A DNA stretch of 64,000 nucleotides from Gammaproteobacteria bacterium (GTDB lineage Bacteria > Pseudomonadota > Gammaproteobacteria > Ga0077536). Under the pieces are notes generated by a model. The model was not told where the DNA came from. It searched no databases and worked only from the letters and a program-made list of their open reading frames with translations. Location of the stretch: positions 290,932 to 354,931 of the forward strand of contig JAJFJQ010000066.1 in the NCBI GenBank assembly GCA_021773835.1. Direction: 5' to 3'. Below, piece after piece: positions 26,958-35,220 of the stretch (position 1 is its first letter; each line of letters starts with the position of its first letter). Position numbers and translations under genes: made by a program.

Positions 26958-27433
26958 TGCTGGGCATTTCCGCTAGCAGTGTCTACCAGACGGCTCAACA
27001 TTACGGTATCGAGATAACTCAAGACCGTCTCATCGTTTTGGTTGTAGACGCGCATCGACAAGGTAACGATGCCGCGATCGGGCTTACTCTTTGACGCGCG
27101 CTTATGCATGCACACGACGACGGCTGAGAGTTCGTCATCAATATACACCGGGTGCGGAAAACGAACCTCATCGAAGCCGAGCGCACCGATGACTGCGCTG
27201 CGCCATGGCATTTGGTTCACAAATACTTGCTTTACACACAAGGTGTATTGACCCGATGCCGTAATACTGCGATGCCCCTTGGCGCGGGCAGCGGCGGTAT
27301 CGAGATGAATCGGTAGTGGATCCCATTTGCGATTGAACTCGAGCATTTCTTGTTCTGGTACCCGATAGGGCCCGAAGCTATGCGACTCACCGACGACGAT
27401 GTCGTCGAAACTAACGTTAGCGGCAGCGGTCAT
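26954..27433 (-). CDS. MaoC/hotdog family dehydratase-like protein
   Basis: 159 residues, single hotdog fold. FDDIVVGESHSFGPYRV starts it, and the helix region DPLPIHLDTAAARAKGH contains the Asp and His equivalents of the hydratase-2 motif. It probably hydrates an enoyl-CoA, although some members act only as thioesterases. First gene of the operon MaoC-SDR-GST-phosphatase. Confidence 0.87.
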   Translation of the reverse strand: MTAAANVSFDDIVVGESHSFGPYRVPEQEMLEFNRKWDPLPIHLDTAAARAKGHRSITASGQYTLCVKQVFVNQMPWRSAVIGALGFDEVRFPHPVYIDDELSAVVVCMHKRASKSKPDRGIVTLSMRVYNQNDETVLSYLDTVMLSRLVDTASGNAQQ

Positions 27434-27520
27434 TGTTGCGTCCGTCGTTCATCAAGCAGCTTATTGTAGATCAACGGCCTCGGTGCGGTTTTAGATATTC
27501 TCCGGTTCGTGGTTCCAGAA

Positions 27521-27544
27521 CAAAAAGACCCGCCTAGGCGGGTC
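27521..27544 (-). terminator. Rho-independent terminator
   Basis: Perfect stem GACCCGCCTAGGCGGGTC at 27527-27544, followed on the minus strand by TTTTTG. It lies 74 bases beyond the stop of the glycine-zipper gene and separates it from the MaoC operon. Confidence 0.85.
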
Positions 27545-27617
27545 CTAAATGTAGCCGGTCCCCATAGAGGCCGGAAGAAATGACCGGGCCCTACGAAAAC
27601 CGTGGGTGATACGACTG

Positions 27618-28115
27618 CTAGTACTGAGAACCTACATGTCCTCCTACCGAATATCCGATTATCGCGCCCGCTGCGGTCGCGGCTAATTGACCAGAGCCCT
27701 TGCCAACTTTTGAACCGAGATATCCACCCAATGCGCCGCCAACGGCGTTACCGAAGTTTGGCGAACTCGCATGGTAACCCGAACGATATGATCCACTCGT
27801 GCCGTAATACGGCTGTTGGTAGGTCTGCTGATAAGTGCCGTACGACCGATTGACCGGGTACCCATAACCGGACCGACGGTCTGAGTAGCGATGATGGGCA
27901 AGGTGATGGCGCCTGTGATGGCGAAAATGCCTGCGCTTGTGATGCTTGTAATGGCCGTGACCGTAGTGGTGACCACGATCATAATGATGACCACCGTGGC
28001 GGTCTCCGTGGCCGTGCCCACCGCCGGCTAAAACAGGATTGGCCGACACCATCAAAAAGACGCCAAGTGATGCCGCCGCGGCCGTAATTAATTTTGCGCG
28101 TCGTTGAGTGTTCAT
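27618..28115 (-). CDS. His-rich exported glycine-zipper protein
   Basis: 165 residues with a Sec signal peptide (residues 1-30, ending NPVLA). A basic segment of about 50 residues contains some 18 His along with Arg, Gly and Tyr, followed by a Tyr/Gln/Ser linker. The C-terminal glycine zipper (GNAVGGALGGYLGSKVGKGS) resembles Rickettsia 17-kDa antigen-type 2TM zippers. It is probably periplasmic or outer-membrane associated. The His cluster could bind metal ions, which is inference from composition. Own terminator downstream. Confidence 0.8.
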   Translation of the reverse strand: MNTQRRAKLITAAAASLGVFLMVSANPVLAGGGHGHGDRHGGHHYDRGHHYGHGHYKHHKRRHFRHHRRHHLAHHRYSDRRSGYGYPVNRSYGTYQQTYQQPYYGTSGSYRSGYHASSPNFGNAVGGALGGYLGSKVGKGSGQLAATAAGAIIGYSVGGHVGSQY

Positions 28116-28342
28116 TGCGATCTCCTTTTCGTGTCGTCAATGGCTATAGTTACTGCGCAATTTCTTTAGCGCGTGGCCAGATTAAGCGAGATCAAGTGAA
28201 CCATGGCTGAATAAAAATGAGCGCTTCTCCGAGTCGATTGAGCGGTCCGGCGAGAAAGCACGACTCCATCACAGTTTGACCGCAGTTGATGCAGGAATTA
28301 CCTTCAGACAAATTCTCTTAATGCGAACACAGGAAGCAACGC

Positions 28343-28816
28343 ATGGTAGGTCGTATTGATCAACGCTTAGACGAACTGAAGATCGTCATCCCACAGGCCC
28401 AACAGCCCAAAGTAGCCAAAATAAAAGGCGCTGCGATCCTCGGAAACACCCTATATGTCTCCGGCATGCTGCCCCAATGGGAAGGCGACGTGCGCTACAT
28501 TGGTAAAGTAGGCGTCGATTTTTCAATCGAGGAAGGTCGCGAGGCGGCACGCTTAAGCGCGTTGAACGTTCTAGCGCAAGCGCGTACCGCGCTTGGGGGC
28601 GATCTTGACCGCATCAAGCGAATCGCCAAGGTATCGGGCTTTGTCAATTGCGCGCCGGAGGTAACCGAGGTCGCGGCGGTGGTTAACGGTGCCTCGGAGT
28701 TGTTCCTAGAAATCTTCGGTGAACGGGGTGCTCACGCCCGCGTCGCCGTTGGCGCGACCACGATGCCGCTCGGGGTGGCGGTGGAAATCGAGGCGATCAT
28801 GGAGATCGAGATCTAG
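28343..28816 (+). CDS. RidA family protein
   Basis: 157 residues of the YjgF/YER057c/UK114 fold, the size of the longer RidA subgroups. The C-terminal HARVAVGATTMPLGVAVEIEA includes the conserved Arg that in true RidA holds the 2-aminoacrylate carboxylate. It likely deaminates reactive enamine/imine intermediates. Solitary gene; a 373-base gap follows. Confidence 0.9.
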   Translation: MVGRIDQRLDELKIVIPQAQQPKVAKIKGAAILGNTLYVSGMLPQWEGDVRYIGKVGVDFSIEEGREAARLSALNVLAQARTALGGDLDRIKRIAKVSGFVNCAPEVTEVAAVVNGASELFLEIFGERGAHARVAVGATTMPLGVAVEIEAIMEIEI

Positions 28817-29189
28817 ACCACGACTCAAACCGGTAACATTTCTTAGGTGGTCTTGGCTACGCCGCAGATCAGCGAACTATGGCCGTGGGATCTTCGAGCT
28901 TACGAAGTGAAAAATTACCCCGCGGTCGAACACGATCCCTATCCCAATCAGCGACCAAGCAACCATTGGGCGCGCTAGCGCTACACTCCTCAATCTTATC
29001 GGCCATAATTCCCGCCTATTCTGTTATGGCTTCGGGCCACTAAATTCACGCTAAATCGGCGCGCAATGTCCTGACCTTGGCCGATTTCGAACGATCAAAC
29101 AATGCATACGGGTCAGTCCTTAAAAAAACCATTTCAGGATTTCCTTTAGAATTTCATCCTGTGCCCAGCAACCACTAACGGAGAACTAG
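28817..29189. other. Intergenic region, nothing recognised
   Basis: A 373-base gap between the ridA-like and enoyl-CoA hydratase genes. I see no tRNA, no clear hairpin with a T-run and no coding frame of substance. It must hold the promoter of the hydratase/MFS pair. Confidence 0.5.
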
Positions 29190-29981
29190 ATGTCCTACGA
29201 CACAATCGAAATAAAAAAAGAAGGCGCGGTCGATTGGTTGACTCTCAACCGCCCTGCGCGCCTTAACGCCATCAACCCGCAGATGTGCGACGAACTACAA
29301 GACTACTTCGGCAAACTCCAATTTAACCACTCGGTTCGGGTCGTCGTCTTACGCGGTGCCGGGCGCGCCTTCTGCGCGGGTTATGACATAAATGAAGTAG
29401 ACGGGGTTGTCGCTGGCCCAGTTCGTGGGATGCGATTTCAGCGTCAAGTCAGTGAAGTGTTCATGCGGATGCATCGCGCGCCACAGCCGATCATATGCCT
29501 CGCCCACGGCGCGACCACCGGCGGTGGTTTGGCTTTCGCGCTCGCCTCGGACGTCAGAATCGTCTCGCGCGACGTAAAAATGAACGTCGCGATGATTAAA
29601 GTTGGCCTAACCGGTTGTGATGTCGGTATCAGTTACTTCCTCCCACGTGCGGTAGGGCAATCTGTCGCCGCTGAACTAATGATGACCGGCCGCTTCATTG
29701 ACGCCGAGCGAGCCCTACGCCTCGGGCTCGTGTCGGAAGCGGCCGAGCATGCAGATTTAGAAGCTAGCGGGCGGGCGATGGCAAACGACATGCTGAAGAC
29801 ATCGCCACTCGGACTCCGGTTTACGAAAGAAGGGTTGCGCCTCGCAACGGACGCCGGGAGTTTGGAAGCTGCAGTTGCGCTCGAAGATCGCGGCCAGATT
29901 TTATGTGCAAGCGCCGGTTTTTTTGAAGAAGGCATCGCTGCGTTTAAAGAAGATCGTCCGGCACAATACGCCGACGATTGA
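29190..29981 (+). CDS. Enoyl-CoA hydratase/isomerase family protein
   Basis: 263-residue crotonase. Oxyanion-hole segments are GAGRAFCAGYDI and ATTGGGLAFALASDVRI. The two classical hydratase Glu positions are not clearly kept (CDVGISYFLPR occupies the region), so another crotonase activity is possible. A good ribosome site (GGAGA) precedes ATG 29190. The TGA stop overlaps a possible TTG start of the MFS gene. Confidence 0.88.
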   Translation: MSYDTIEIKKEGAVDWLTLNRPARLNAINPQMCDELQDYFGKLQFNHSVRVVVLRGAGRAFCAGYDINEVDGVVAGPVRGMRFQRQVSEVFMRMHRAPQPIICLAHGATTGGGLAFALASDVRIVSRDVKMNVAMIKVGLTGCDVGISYFLPRAVGQSVAAELMMTGRFIDAERALRLGLVSEAAEHADLEASGRAMANDMLKTSPLGLRFTKEGLRLATDAGSLEAAVALEDRGQILCASAGFFEEGIAAFKEDRPAQYADD

Positions 29982-30007
29982 ACGAGAGCGGCTGCACAAT
30001 AGGTTCA

Positions 30008-31264
30008 ATGCCCGCGACTAGCGCCATGCGCCACCGCTACTTGGTGATTTTCTGCCTCATTCTTGCGGGTGAGGCGATCTTCAGTTTGCCGTTCCATGTC
30101 GCGCGGTTTTTCAGACCGACCTTGTTAGAGGTATTTAACTTTTCTAACGCCAATCTAGGGGACGTGTTCGCGGTATACGGCGTCACCGCGATGCTCGCCT
30201 ATTTTCCGGGCGGTACCATCGCCGATCGATTCTCTGCCCGCCGACTACTTGCGTTGTCGTTAATCGCAACCGCCGCAGGCGGCCTGTACATGGCAACCAT
30301 CCCCGGCATCGTCGGTATGTCTGTACTGTTCGCCTACTGGGGTGTTACGTCTATTCTCCTGTTCTGGGCTGCCTTGATCCGCAGTACCCGTGAATGGGGC
30401 GGCAATCTGTCTCAAGGTCGTGCGTTTGGGATCCTTGATGGTGGTCGCGGGCTGCTTGCAGCGGGGCTTGCGAGCATCGCCGTCGTTATTTTCGGTGCGA
30501 CCCTAGGTGGCGAATCGACAGCGAATAGCCCCGCGGGTCAAGCAGAGTCGCTCGCGACAGTGATCTATTTCTATACCGCAACTACGTTTGCCGCTGGGGT
30601 CTTTGCTTGGATCTTTGTCCCCGACTCGCCCCGCTCGGTCGGCGCCACGGATCCGATGGCTAATGTGCGCGCAGTGCTCAAACTGCCGATAGTTTGGGTG
30701 CAGGCGCTGATCGTTATCTGCGCGTACTGTGGTTATAAAGGTTTGGATAATTATGCGCTTTACGCTGCCGAAGTGCTCGGTATGAGCGAAGTTGACGCCG
30801 CCGCATTTACCGCCGCGAGCGCCTACATCCGTCCAGTCGCAGCCGTCGCCGCCGGCTTTGCTGCAGACCGCCTCAGCGCCGGCAAACTCATGGCCGGCCT
30901 CTTTTTGATCCTTATCGCAGTCTATGGCTTCCTCGGATCCGCGGCACCGATACCAGGCGGTAGTACGCTCCTATTCGCGAATATTTTTATTAGTTTCGCC
31001 GGCGTCTACGCCCTTCGCGGGGTGTATTTCGCCTTGCTTCAGGAGACCCAGATACCGCCGCACATGACCGGTACTGCCGTCGGCCTTATTTCGCTCGTCG
31101 GCTTTACCCCCGACATCTTTTTCGCTGCCATCGGCGGGCGCCTATTGGACAACGCCCCCGGGCTGGTGGGCCATCAGCATTACTTTATGATGCTCGCCTC
31201 GATAATGGCCATTGGTTTAGTTGCCACCGCAACGTTGGTCTACCTGGCGAAACGCCAGAAATAG
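30008..31264 (+). CDS. MFS transporter
   Basis: 418 residues with twelve transmembrane helices. The motif-A-like loop GGTIADRFSARRLL lies between helices 2 and 3, and a matching loop AGFAADRLSAGK appears in the second half. It resembles NarK/OFA-type carriers more than drug pumps, but the substrate is unknown. The ATG at 30008 is preferred; the frame is open to a TTG at 29978 that overlaps the hydratase stop. Co-transcribed with the crotonase gene. Confidence 0.87.
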   Translation: MPATSAMRHRYLVIFCLILAGEAIFSLPFHVARFFRPTLLEVFNFSNANLGDVFAVYGVTAMLAYFPGGTIADRFSARRLLALSLIATAAGGLYMATIPGIVGMSVLFAYWGVTSILLFWAALIRSTREWGGNLSQGRAFGILDGGRGLLAAGLASIAVVIFGATLGGESTANSPAGQAESLATVIYFYTATTFAAGVFAWIFVPDSPRSVGATDPMANVRAVLKLPIVWVQALIVICAYCGYKGLDNYALYAAEVLGMSEVDAAAFTAASAYIRPVAAVAAGFAADRLSAGKLMAGLFLILIAVYGFLGSAAPIPGGSTLLFANIFISFAGVYALRGVYFALLQETQIPPHMTGTAVGLISLVGFTPDIFFAAIGGRLLDNAPGLVGHQHYFMMLASIMAIGLVATATLVYLAKRQK

Positions 31265-31434
31265 ATCCGAAAACTGATTACTACTCGTTTGTGCATTAAT
31301 TCCGTCCTTTATTTGTACCGGGATCTGGGCTTTAATAGCTCGCTGATCCGGTGTCGACTTGCCCAAATCTTGCATAACAACCCGACGCTGAGCCATAACA
31401 ACCTCGACGTTGTCGAGATGGAGGATAACTACCA

Positions 31435-31866
31435 ATGAGTGCTGCAGAAAAAGATGTTTTAGATGTCAAAGTCACATCTGTGATGGCGAGCGACCAACCC
31501 TGGGTCGCATGTTCGGATGAAGTCGGCGCAAAGGTGCTATCAGTCGACGAAGCTCGCCACTCGGTCGAATTCATGTTCAAGATCGCCGCCGGCTACAATT
31601 CGGGTATGCATCGTCACACCTGCGAGACCTCTATTCTAGTACTCGAGGGTCGCGTTAAAAATTCTACGACAGGTGTTGAATTTGGCCCCGGTGATTTTTG
31701 TTATCAGCCGTACAACGACGAGCACGTCGAGGAATTTCTTGAAGAGACGATCATCTTCGGAAGCTATCGCGGCGACCAAGACAAACTAGTTGAGTTTTTC
31801 GACGACAAAGGGGAAGTCTGCGCAGAGTTCAAAGTGTCGGACTTTGCGGCGATGCTACCGCAATAG
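31435..31866 (+). CDS. Cupin domain protein
   Basis: 143 residues, single cupin barrel. Motif 1 is GMHRHTCETSILVLEG, with two His and a Glu, and motif 2 is GDFCYQPYNDEHVEEF, with a His. These make a plausible Fe/Mn/Zn site. It resembles acetylacetone dioxygenase/ChrR-like cupins. Followed directly by a strong terminator. Confidence 0.87.
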   Translation: MSAAEKDVLDVKVTSVMASDQPWVACSDEVGAKVLSVDEARHSVEFMFKIAAGYNSGMHRHTCETSILVLEGRVKNSTTGVEFGPGDFCYQPYNDEHVEEFLEETIIFGSYRGDQDKLVEFFDDKGEVCAEFKVSDFAAMLPQ

Positions 31867-31887
31867 CTCGCGAACATTTTGATATTC

Positions 31888-31923
31888 AAAGGCCGCCTTG
31901 TTACAAAAAGGGCGGCCTTTTTT
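31888..31923 (+). terminator. Rho-independent terminator
   Basis: AAAGGCCGCC, a 13-base loop, GGCGGCCTTT and then TTT, 22 bases after the cupin stop codon. The A-run on the left arm would also allow it to end the convergent acyl-CoA dehydrogenase transcript. Confidence 0.9.
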
Positions 31924-31952
31924 CGTGCGGGGTCTAAAAATAATCAGGAACA

Positions 31953-33119
31953 TTATCCGAATAATTTAGACGGCCCATACTCGGATCGTAACGACCGGCT
32001 GATCGCAACGTTTTGTATCTCGGTCGTGCCGTCGACAAACTGCGACATCTTGGCCGCTGCCAAATGCCGCGCAAGCGGATAGTCGCTGGCATAGCCGGCC
32101 GCACCCATGGCTTGCATACAATCCGAAATACCACTGAACGCAACCCGAGTCGCAAATTTTTTGGCGTGCGCCGCCGCCACTGCCACCGGATTACCCGCCT
32201 CCATCAACTCGATGGCTTCGGCTGTTAGTAATTTCGCCGCTTCGAGATCAGTCGCGACGTCCGCCAACATCCACTGTAGACCCTGAAACGCCAAAGTTGG
32301 TTGCCCAAACGCGGTACGTTTTTCTGCATATGTAACGGCATGTGCCAGACTCTCTCGCAACATACCGCAGCACATTGCCGCGACAATGATACGGGCCAAG
32401 TTAATACCAGACATCGCACCCTTGAATGCTTCCCCGGGGCCGAGCAGCAGACACTCATCGCCCACCTTGCAGGCGTTAAAAGAAAAACCACCAGTGCCAA
32501 GTGCATGACCGCGCATCAATTTGTAGCGGTCCTCACGTTTAACCCCTGGTATATCAGCATCGATCAGAAATGACGCAATTCCCTTAGCCCCGGCATCCGG
32601 ATCCGTTTGCGCATAGACGGCCAACACATCCGCAAACACGGCATTACTTACCCACGCCTTCTCGCCCGTGATGACCCAACCACCGTCGACCTGCTTCGCC
32701 CGCGTGGTGATTGCCTGCACATCACTGCCGACGTCAGGTTCGGTCAACAGAAACGCACCGACCCGCCGACCGCTAATCATCTCCGCAAGATAGGTTTCTA
32801 TCAGATGCGGGCTACCATAACGGGCGATATGGGCAACCAGATTATTGTGCACCACCAAGGAGAACGACGAGCTCATACACGCCGCGGCTAAGGTCTCAAC
32901 CACCGCCATCGTTCCGTGAATGCTAAGGCCAAGCCCACCTAAGTCCCGCGGCACCATCAACCCACACAAACCAGCGTTTGCCGCTTGTTCGATAACCTCG
33001 TAGGGCACTCGCCCTAGGGTTTCCCAGTGTTCCGCATTTGGGGCGATCACCTCGGCAGCGAATTTTTGCGCCGCGACTAGTGCGGCTGCGTCGTTGCTGC
33101 TCATTGCGCGCTGACGCAT
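31953..33119 (-). CDS. Acyl-CoA dehydrogenase
   Basis: 388 residues with N-terminal helical, middle beta and C-terminal helical domains. FAD/substrate motifs FLLTEPDVGSDVQAITTRA and WVITGEKAWVSNA are clear, and VDGTTEIQNVAISR closes the chain. At the place of the MCAD-type catalytic Glu the sequence reads YASDYP, so the base is Asp or lies elsewhere. It feeds electrons to ETF during acyl-CoA oxidation. Three bases separate it from the upstream SDR gene. Confidence 0.92.
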   Translation of the reverse strand: MRQRAMSSNDAAALVAAQKFAAEVIAPNAEHWETLGRVPYEVIEQAANAGLCGLMVPRDLGGLGLSIHGTMAVVETLAAACMSSSFSLVVHNNLVAHIARYGSPHLIETYLAEMISGRRVGAFLLTEPDVGSDVQAITTRAKQVDGGWVITGEKAWVSNAVFADVLAVYAQTDPDAGAKGIASFLIDADIPGVKREDRYKLMRGHALGTGGFSFNACKVGDECLLLGPGEAFKGAMSGINLARIIVAAMCCGMLRESLAHAVTYAEKRTAFGQPTLAFQGLQWMLADVATDLEAAKLLTAEAIELMEAGNPVAVAAAHAKKFATRVAFSGISDCMQAMGAAGYASDYPLARHLAAAKMSQFVDGTTEIQNVAISRSLRSEYGPSKLFG

Positions 33120-33122
33120 GAA

Positions 33123-33854
33123 TTAATACGTCCAGTTTTCGGTATACGGGCGGATCTCGATCTCATTGCTCCACGCGGATTTCGGTTGTTTATGCACCCA
33201 CAAGTAGCTCTCGGCGACGTCATCGGTGTTAGACATATCTTCGGTTTTTAGTTTGTCGCCGAAGTATTCGCGCACAATCGGGACGTCTAGCTCACAATCC
33301 AGCCGCACATGCACAACGTGAACACCGTGCCGAGAGTAGGCCTTGGCCAGGCTTTGCGACAGCGCACGCAAGCCGAATTTACCGATCGCATACAGTGGAT
33401 TAGTACCAGATCCACGCAGCGCCGCCGTTGCGCTTGAGTAGATCACGGTACCGTGGCCACGCTCAATCATCGCCGGCATCACCGCACGCGCCGCCGCATG
33501 AGCACCAACGACTTCTAATTCATATATATCCCGCAGCTCTGTATAACTCATCTCCAACGGTGGCTTCGCGTTCATGCCGCCGCGTACGTTGTAAATCAAC
33601 ACCTCAATCTCGCCCATATCCGCCGCAACTTTGGCCAGTCCTTGTTCAACTGTCTCCGGGCTCATCGCATCGGCCTGAAAATACTGGACCGCAGCATCGG
33701 GTGCGCCATCGCGTGCGGCCGCAAGCGCCGCCGCACTACCCTTCTCGGAACGCGACAATAACGCGATGTCGAAACCGTTCACTGCAAAATGCCGCGCAAG
33801 TGATTGGCCAAGACCTTCGCCCGCACCGATGATGGCGCATACTGATCGAGTCAT
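33123..33854 (-). CDS. SDR family oxidoreductase
   Basis: 243 residues. IIGAGEGLGQSLA (residues 8-20) is the cofactor loop, YNVRGG replaces the usual NNAG strand, and the catalytic motif is YAIGK with Ser in YSSATAA. It probably oxidises or reduces a hydroxyacyl or alcohol substrate. It sits just upstream of the acyl-CoA dehydrogenase gene in the same transcript. Confidence 0.9.
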   Translation of the reverse strand: MTRSVCAIIGAGEGLGQSLARHFAVNGFDIALLSRSEKGSAAALAAARDGAPDAAVQYFQADAMSPETVEQGLAKVAADMGEIEVLIYNVRGGMNAKPPLEMSYTELRDIYELEVVGAHAAARAVMPAMIERGHGTVIYSSATAALRGSGTNPLYAIGKFGLRALSQSLAKAYSRHGVHVVHVRLDCELDVPIVREYFGDKLKTEDMSNTDDVAESYLWVHKQPKSAWSNEIEIRPYTENWTY

Positions 33855-33952
33855 GTTTGTTACTTCCGCATTTAGGATGGTCAGCCAATTGTCACCCGGA
33901 TGCCGTGGCGAAAACCAGCGCTCGCTGCAATTGCGGGCACCATGTCGGAACC

Positions 33953-34081
33953 GTCACTCCGGCGAACGCGACCGCCACGGCCGCTCCATGAAATCCTGCC
34001 ATCGCGCCATTTGTGCATCCATGCACATCAAATGGCGGAAGTGCAAACGGGTTGCAGGAGCAACCCATGGCCGGAATCCAG
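33953..34081. repeat. REP-like arms enclosing two hairpins
   Basis: GTCACTCCGGC at 33953-33963 and GGCCGGAATCCAG at 34069-34081 resemble the two halves of the common GTCAYYCCGGC...GCCGGRATCCAG repeat, of which an intact copy is at 22137-22165. Between them are a long hairpin at 34005-34037 (CGCCATTTG...CAAATGGCG with TGCAT/ATGCA inside) and a perfect GGGTTGC-AGGA-GCAACCC hairpin at 34049-34066. It could be a small non-autonomous element. Confidence 0.5.
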
Positions 34082-34121
34082 TCGGCGTTTGTCGCCAACG
34101 GCGGCGCATTTTTCGACGCGA

Positions 34122-34150
34122 AATAAAAAGGCCAGCATTTAGCTAGCCTC
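34122..34150 (-). terminator. Probable rho-independent terminator
   Basis: On the minus strand AGGCTAGC, a 5-base loop, GCTGGCCT and then TTTT, 26 bases beyond the VPxxA-CTERM gene stop. One mismatch in the 8-base stem. Confidence 0.75.
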
Positions 34151-34175
34151 CTATAACGCTTACAAGAACGCTAAA

Positions 34176-35021
34176 CTATACGCGTCGCCGTCCTGCAAAT
34201 CCCAAACCGGCTAACGCACACATCATTAACGGTAATGCTGCCGGTATCGGAACCATGTGCATCACTAGTGAGACATTATCGAGTTGCGCACCGTCGACAT
34301 CGGGAGCGTCCTTGGTCAGTTCGAGCCAGAAAAGCATGTCTAATGGCCCGCCACCATCTAAAATCGAATCGAACGCCGCTCCAGAAACATCCGGCCCTGC
34401 AGCGGTATACCATAGGCCGGGTGCACCGCCCTGCTCTGCATTGGCTACCAGCGGAACTTCGTAGTGCTCCCAATCCCCAAGCGCCGGTATCGCAGCTGCC
34501 TCTGGAACCGCGTAAACAATAACATCTCCACCTTTGGCGATATAAAACAGCGGTACGAGATCCGCAAATATCGGGCCGACGTCGGCCAGGTCGTTATTGA
34601 AGTCCACACCATTGATCTTGAGGTCAAACGACAACCACAAATCAGGTGCGAGTGCCGATGTCATCGTGCCGGGCGCAACGGCCAATACCGTGAATGGTGT
34701 ACCCGGGGGGCCTGGTTCCCCAGGATCGATGCCTTCAAGGTTTCCACCACCCGGGAAGGGTCCCAGATCCGACCCGCCCGACGGCGCATGTGTGAATGGC
34801 GGGGCGCCAACCGGCCCGCCCGGGGCTAATGCGCAGACCCCTACTCCGGGGCACGCCATGCCTGTCCACCCGCTGAGGCCTGCCTCAAACGTAAAATCCG
34901 CGAGGACTGTGTCTGCGTACACATCCATGGTAAGAGTCGCCCCTGCGAGGGCCATCGTAGCAATCATGCCGCAACCACGGCGAAGCAGGCGAATCGATAT
35001 ATCGTTATTCAGTTTCATCAC
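34176..35021 (-). CDS. VPxxA/PEP-CTERM-type sorted exported protein
   Basis: 281 residues with an N-terminal signal (hydrophobic GMIATMALAGATLTM before YADT) and a C-terminal VPIPAALPL motif, hydrophobic helix and terminal RRRV. This is the tripartite signal read by exosortase/VPxxA-sorting systems. The body is a Gly/Pro-rich beta domain of the type that begins DFTFEAGLSGWTG, resembling carbohydrate-binding or choice-of-anchor domains. It is probably a surface or matrix protein. No exosortase gene is in the window. Confidence 0.82.
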   Translation of the reverse strand: MMKLNNDISIRLLRRGCGMIATMALAGATLTMDVYADTVLADFTFEAGLSGWTGMACPGVGVCALAPGGPVGAPPFTHAPSGGSDLGPFPGGGNLEGIDPGEPGPPGTPFTVLAVAPGTMTSALAPDLWLSFDLKINGVDFNNDLADVGPIFADLVPLFYIAKGGDVIVYAVPEAAAIPALGDWEHYEVPLVANAEQGGAPGLWYTAAGPDVSGAAFDSILDGGGPLDMLFWLELTKDAPDVDGAQLDNVSLVMHMVPIPAALPLMMCALAGLGFAGRRRV

Positions 35022-35220
35022 GGTCTCCCTTGGATGAATTACGCGCGTAATCGGTATCTTTTTGTTGTTTTTAGTGCCGTGTATCTTCGAATACTAACGC
35101 CGACGCAGGACCTAAGCACCCACTCAATTGTCAACTATTACCGGTTTTGACATATCTCTGCGTGAACGCGATTTTCGGCGCTATTCGGGCTAAGCTCATC
35201 GCGCGAGCAGCTGTTCCACC

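Larger units (their letters stand above)
33855..34175. other. Structured intergenic region
   Basis: A 321-base gap with no convincing gene. It contains two hairpins and a split REP-like pair of arms (separate entry), then a terminator for the VPxxA-CTERM gene. Short frames crossing it are interrupted and lack ribosome sites. Confidence 0.6.
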
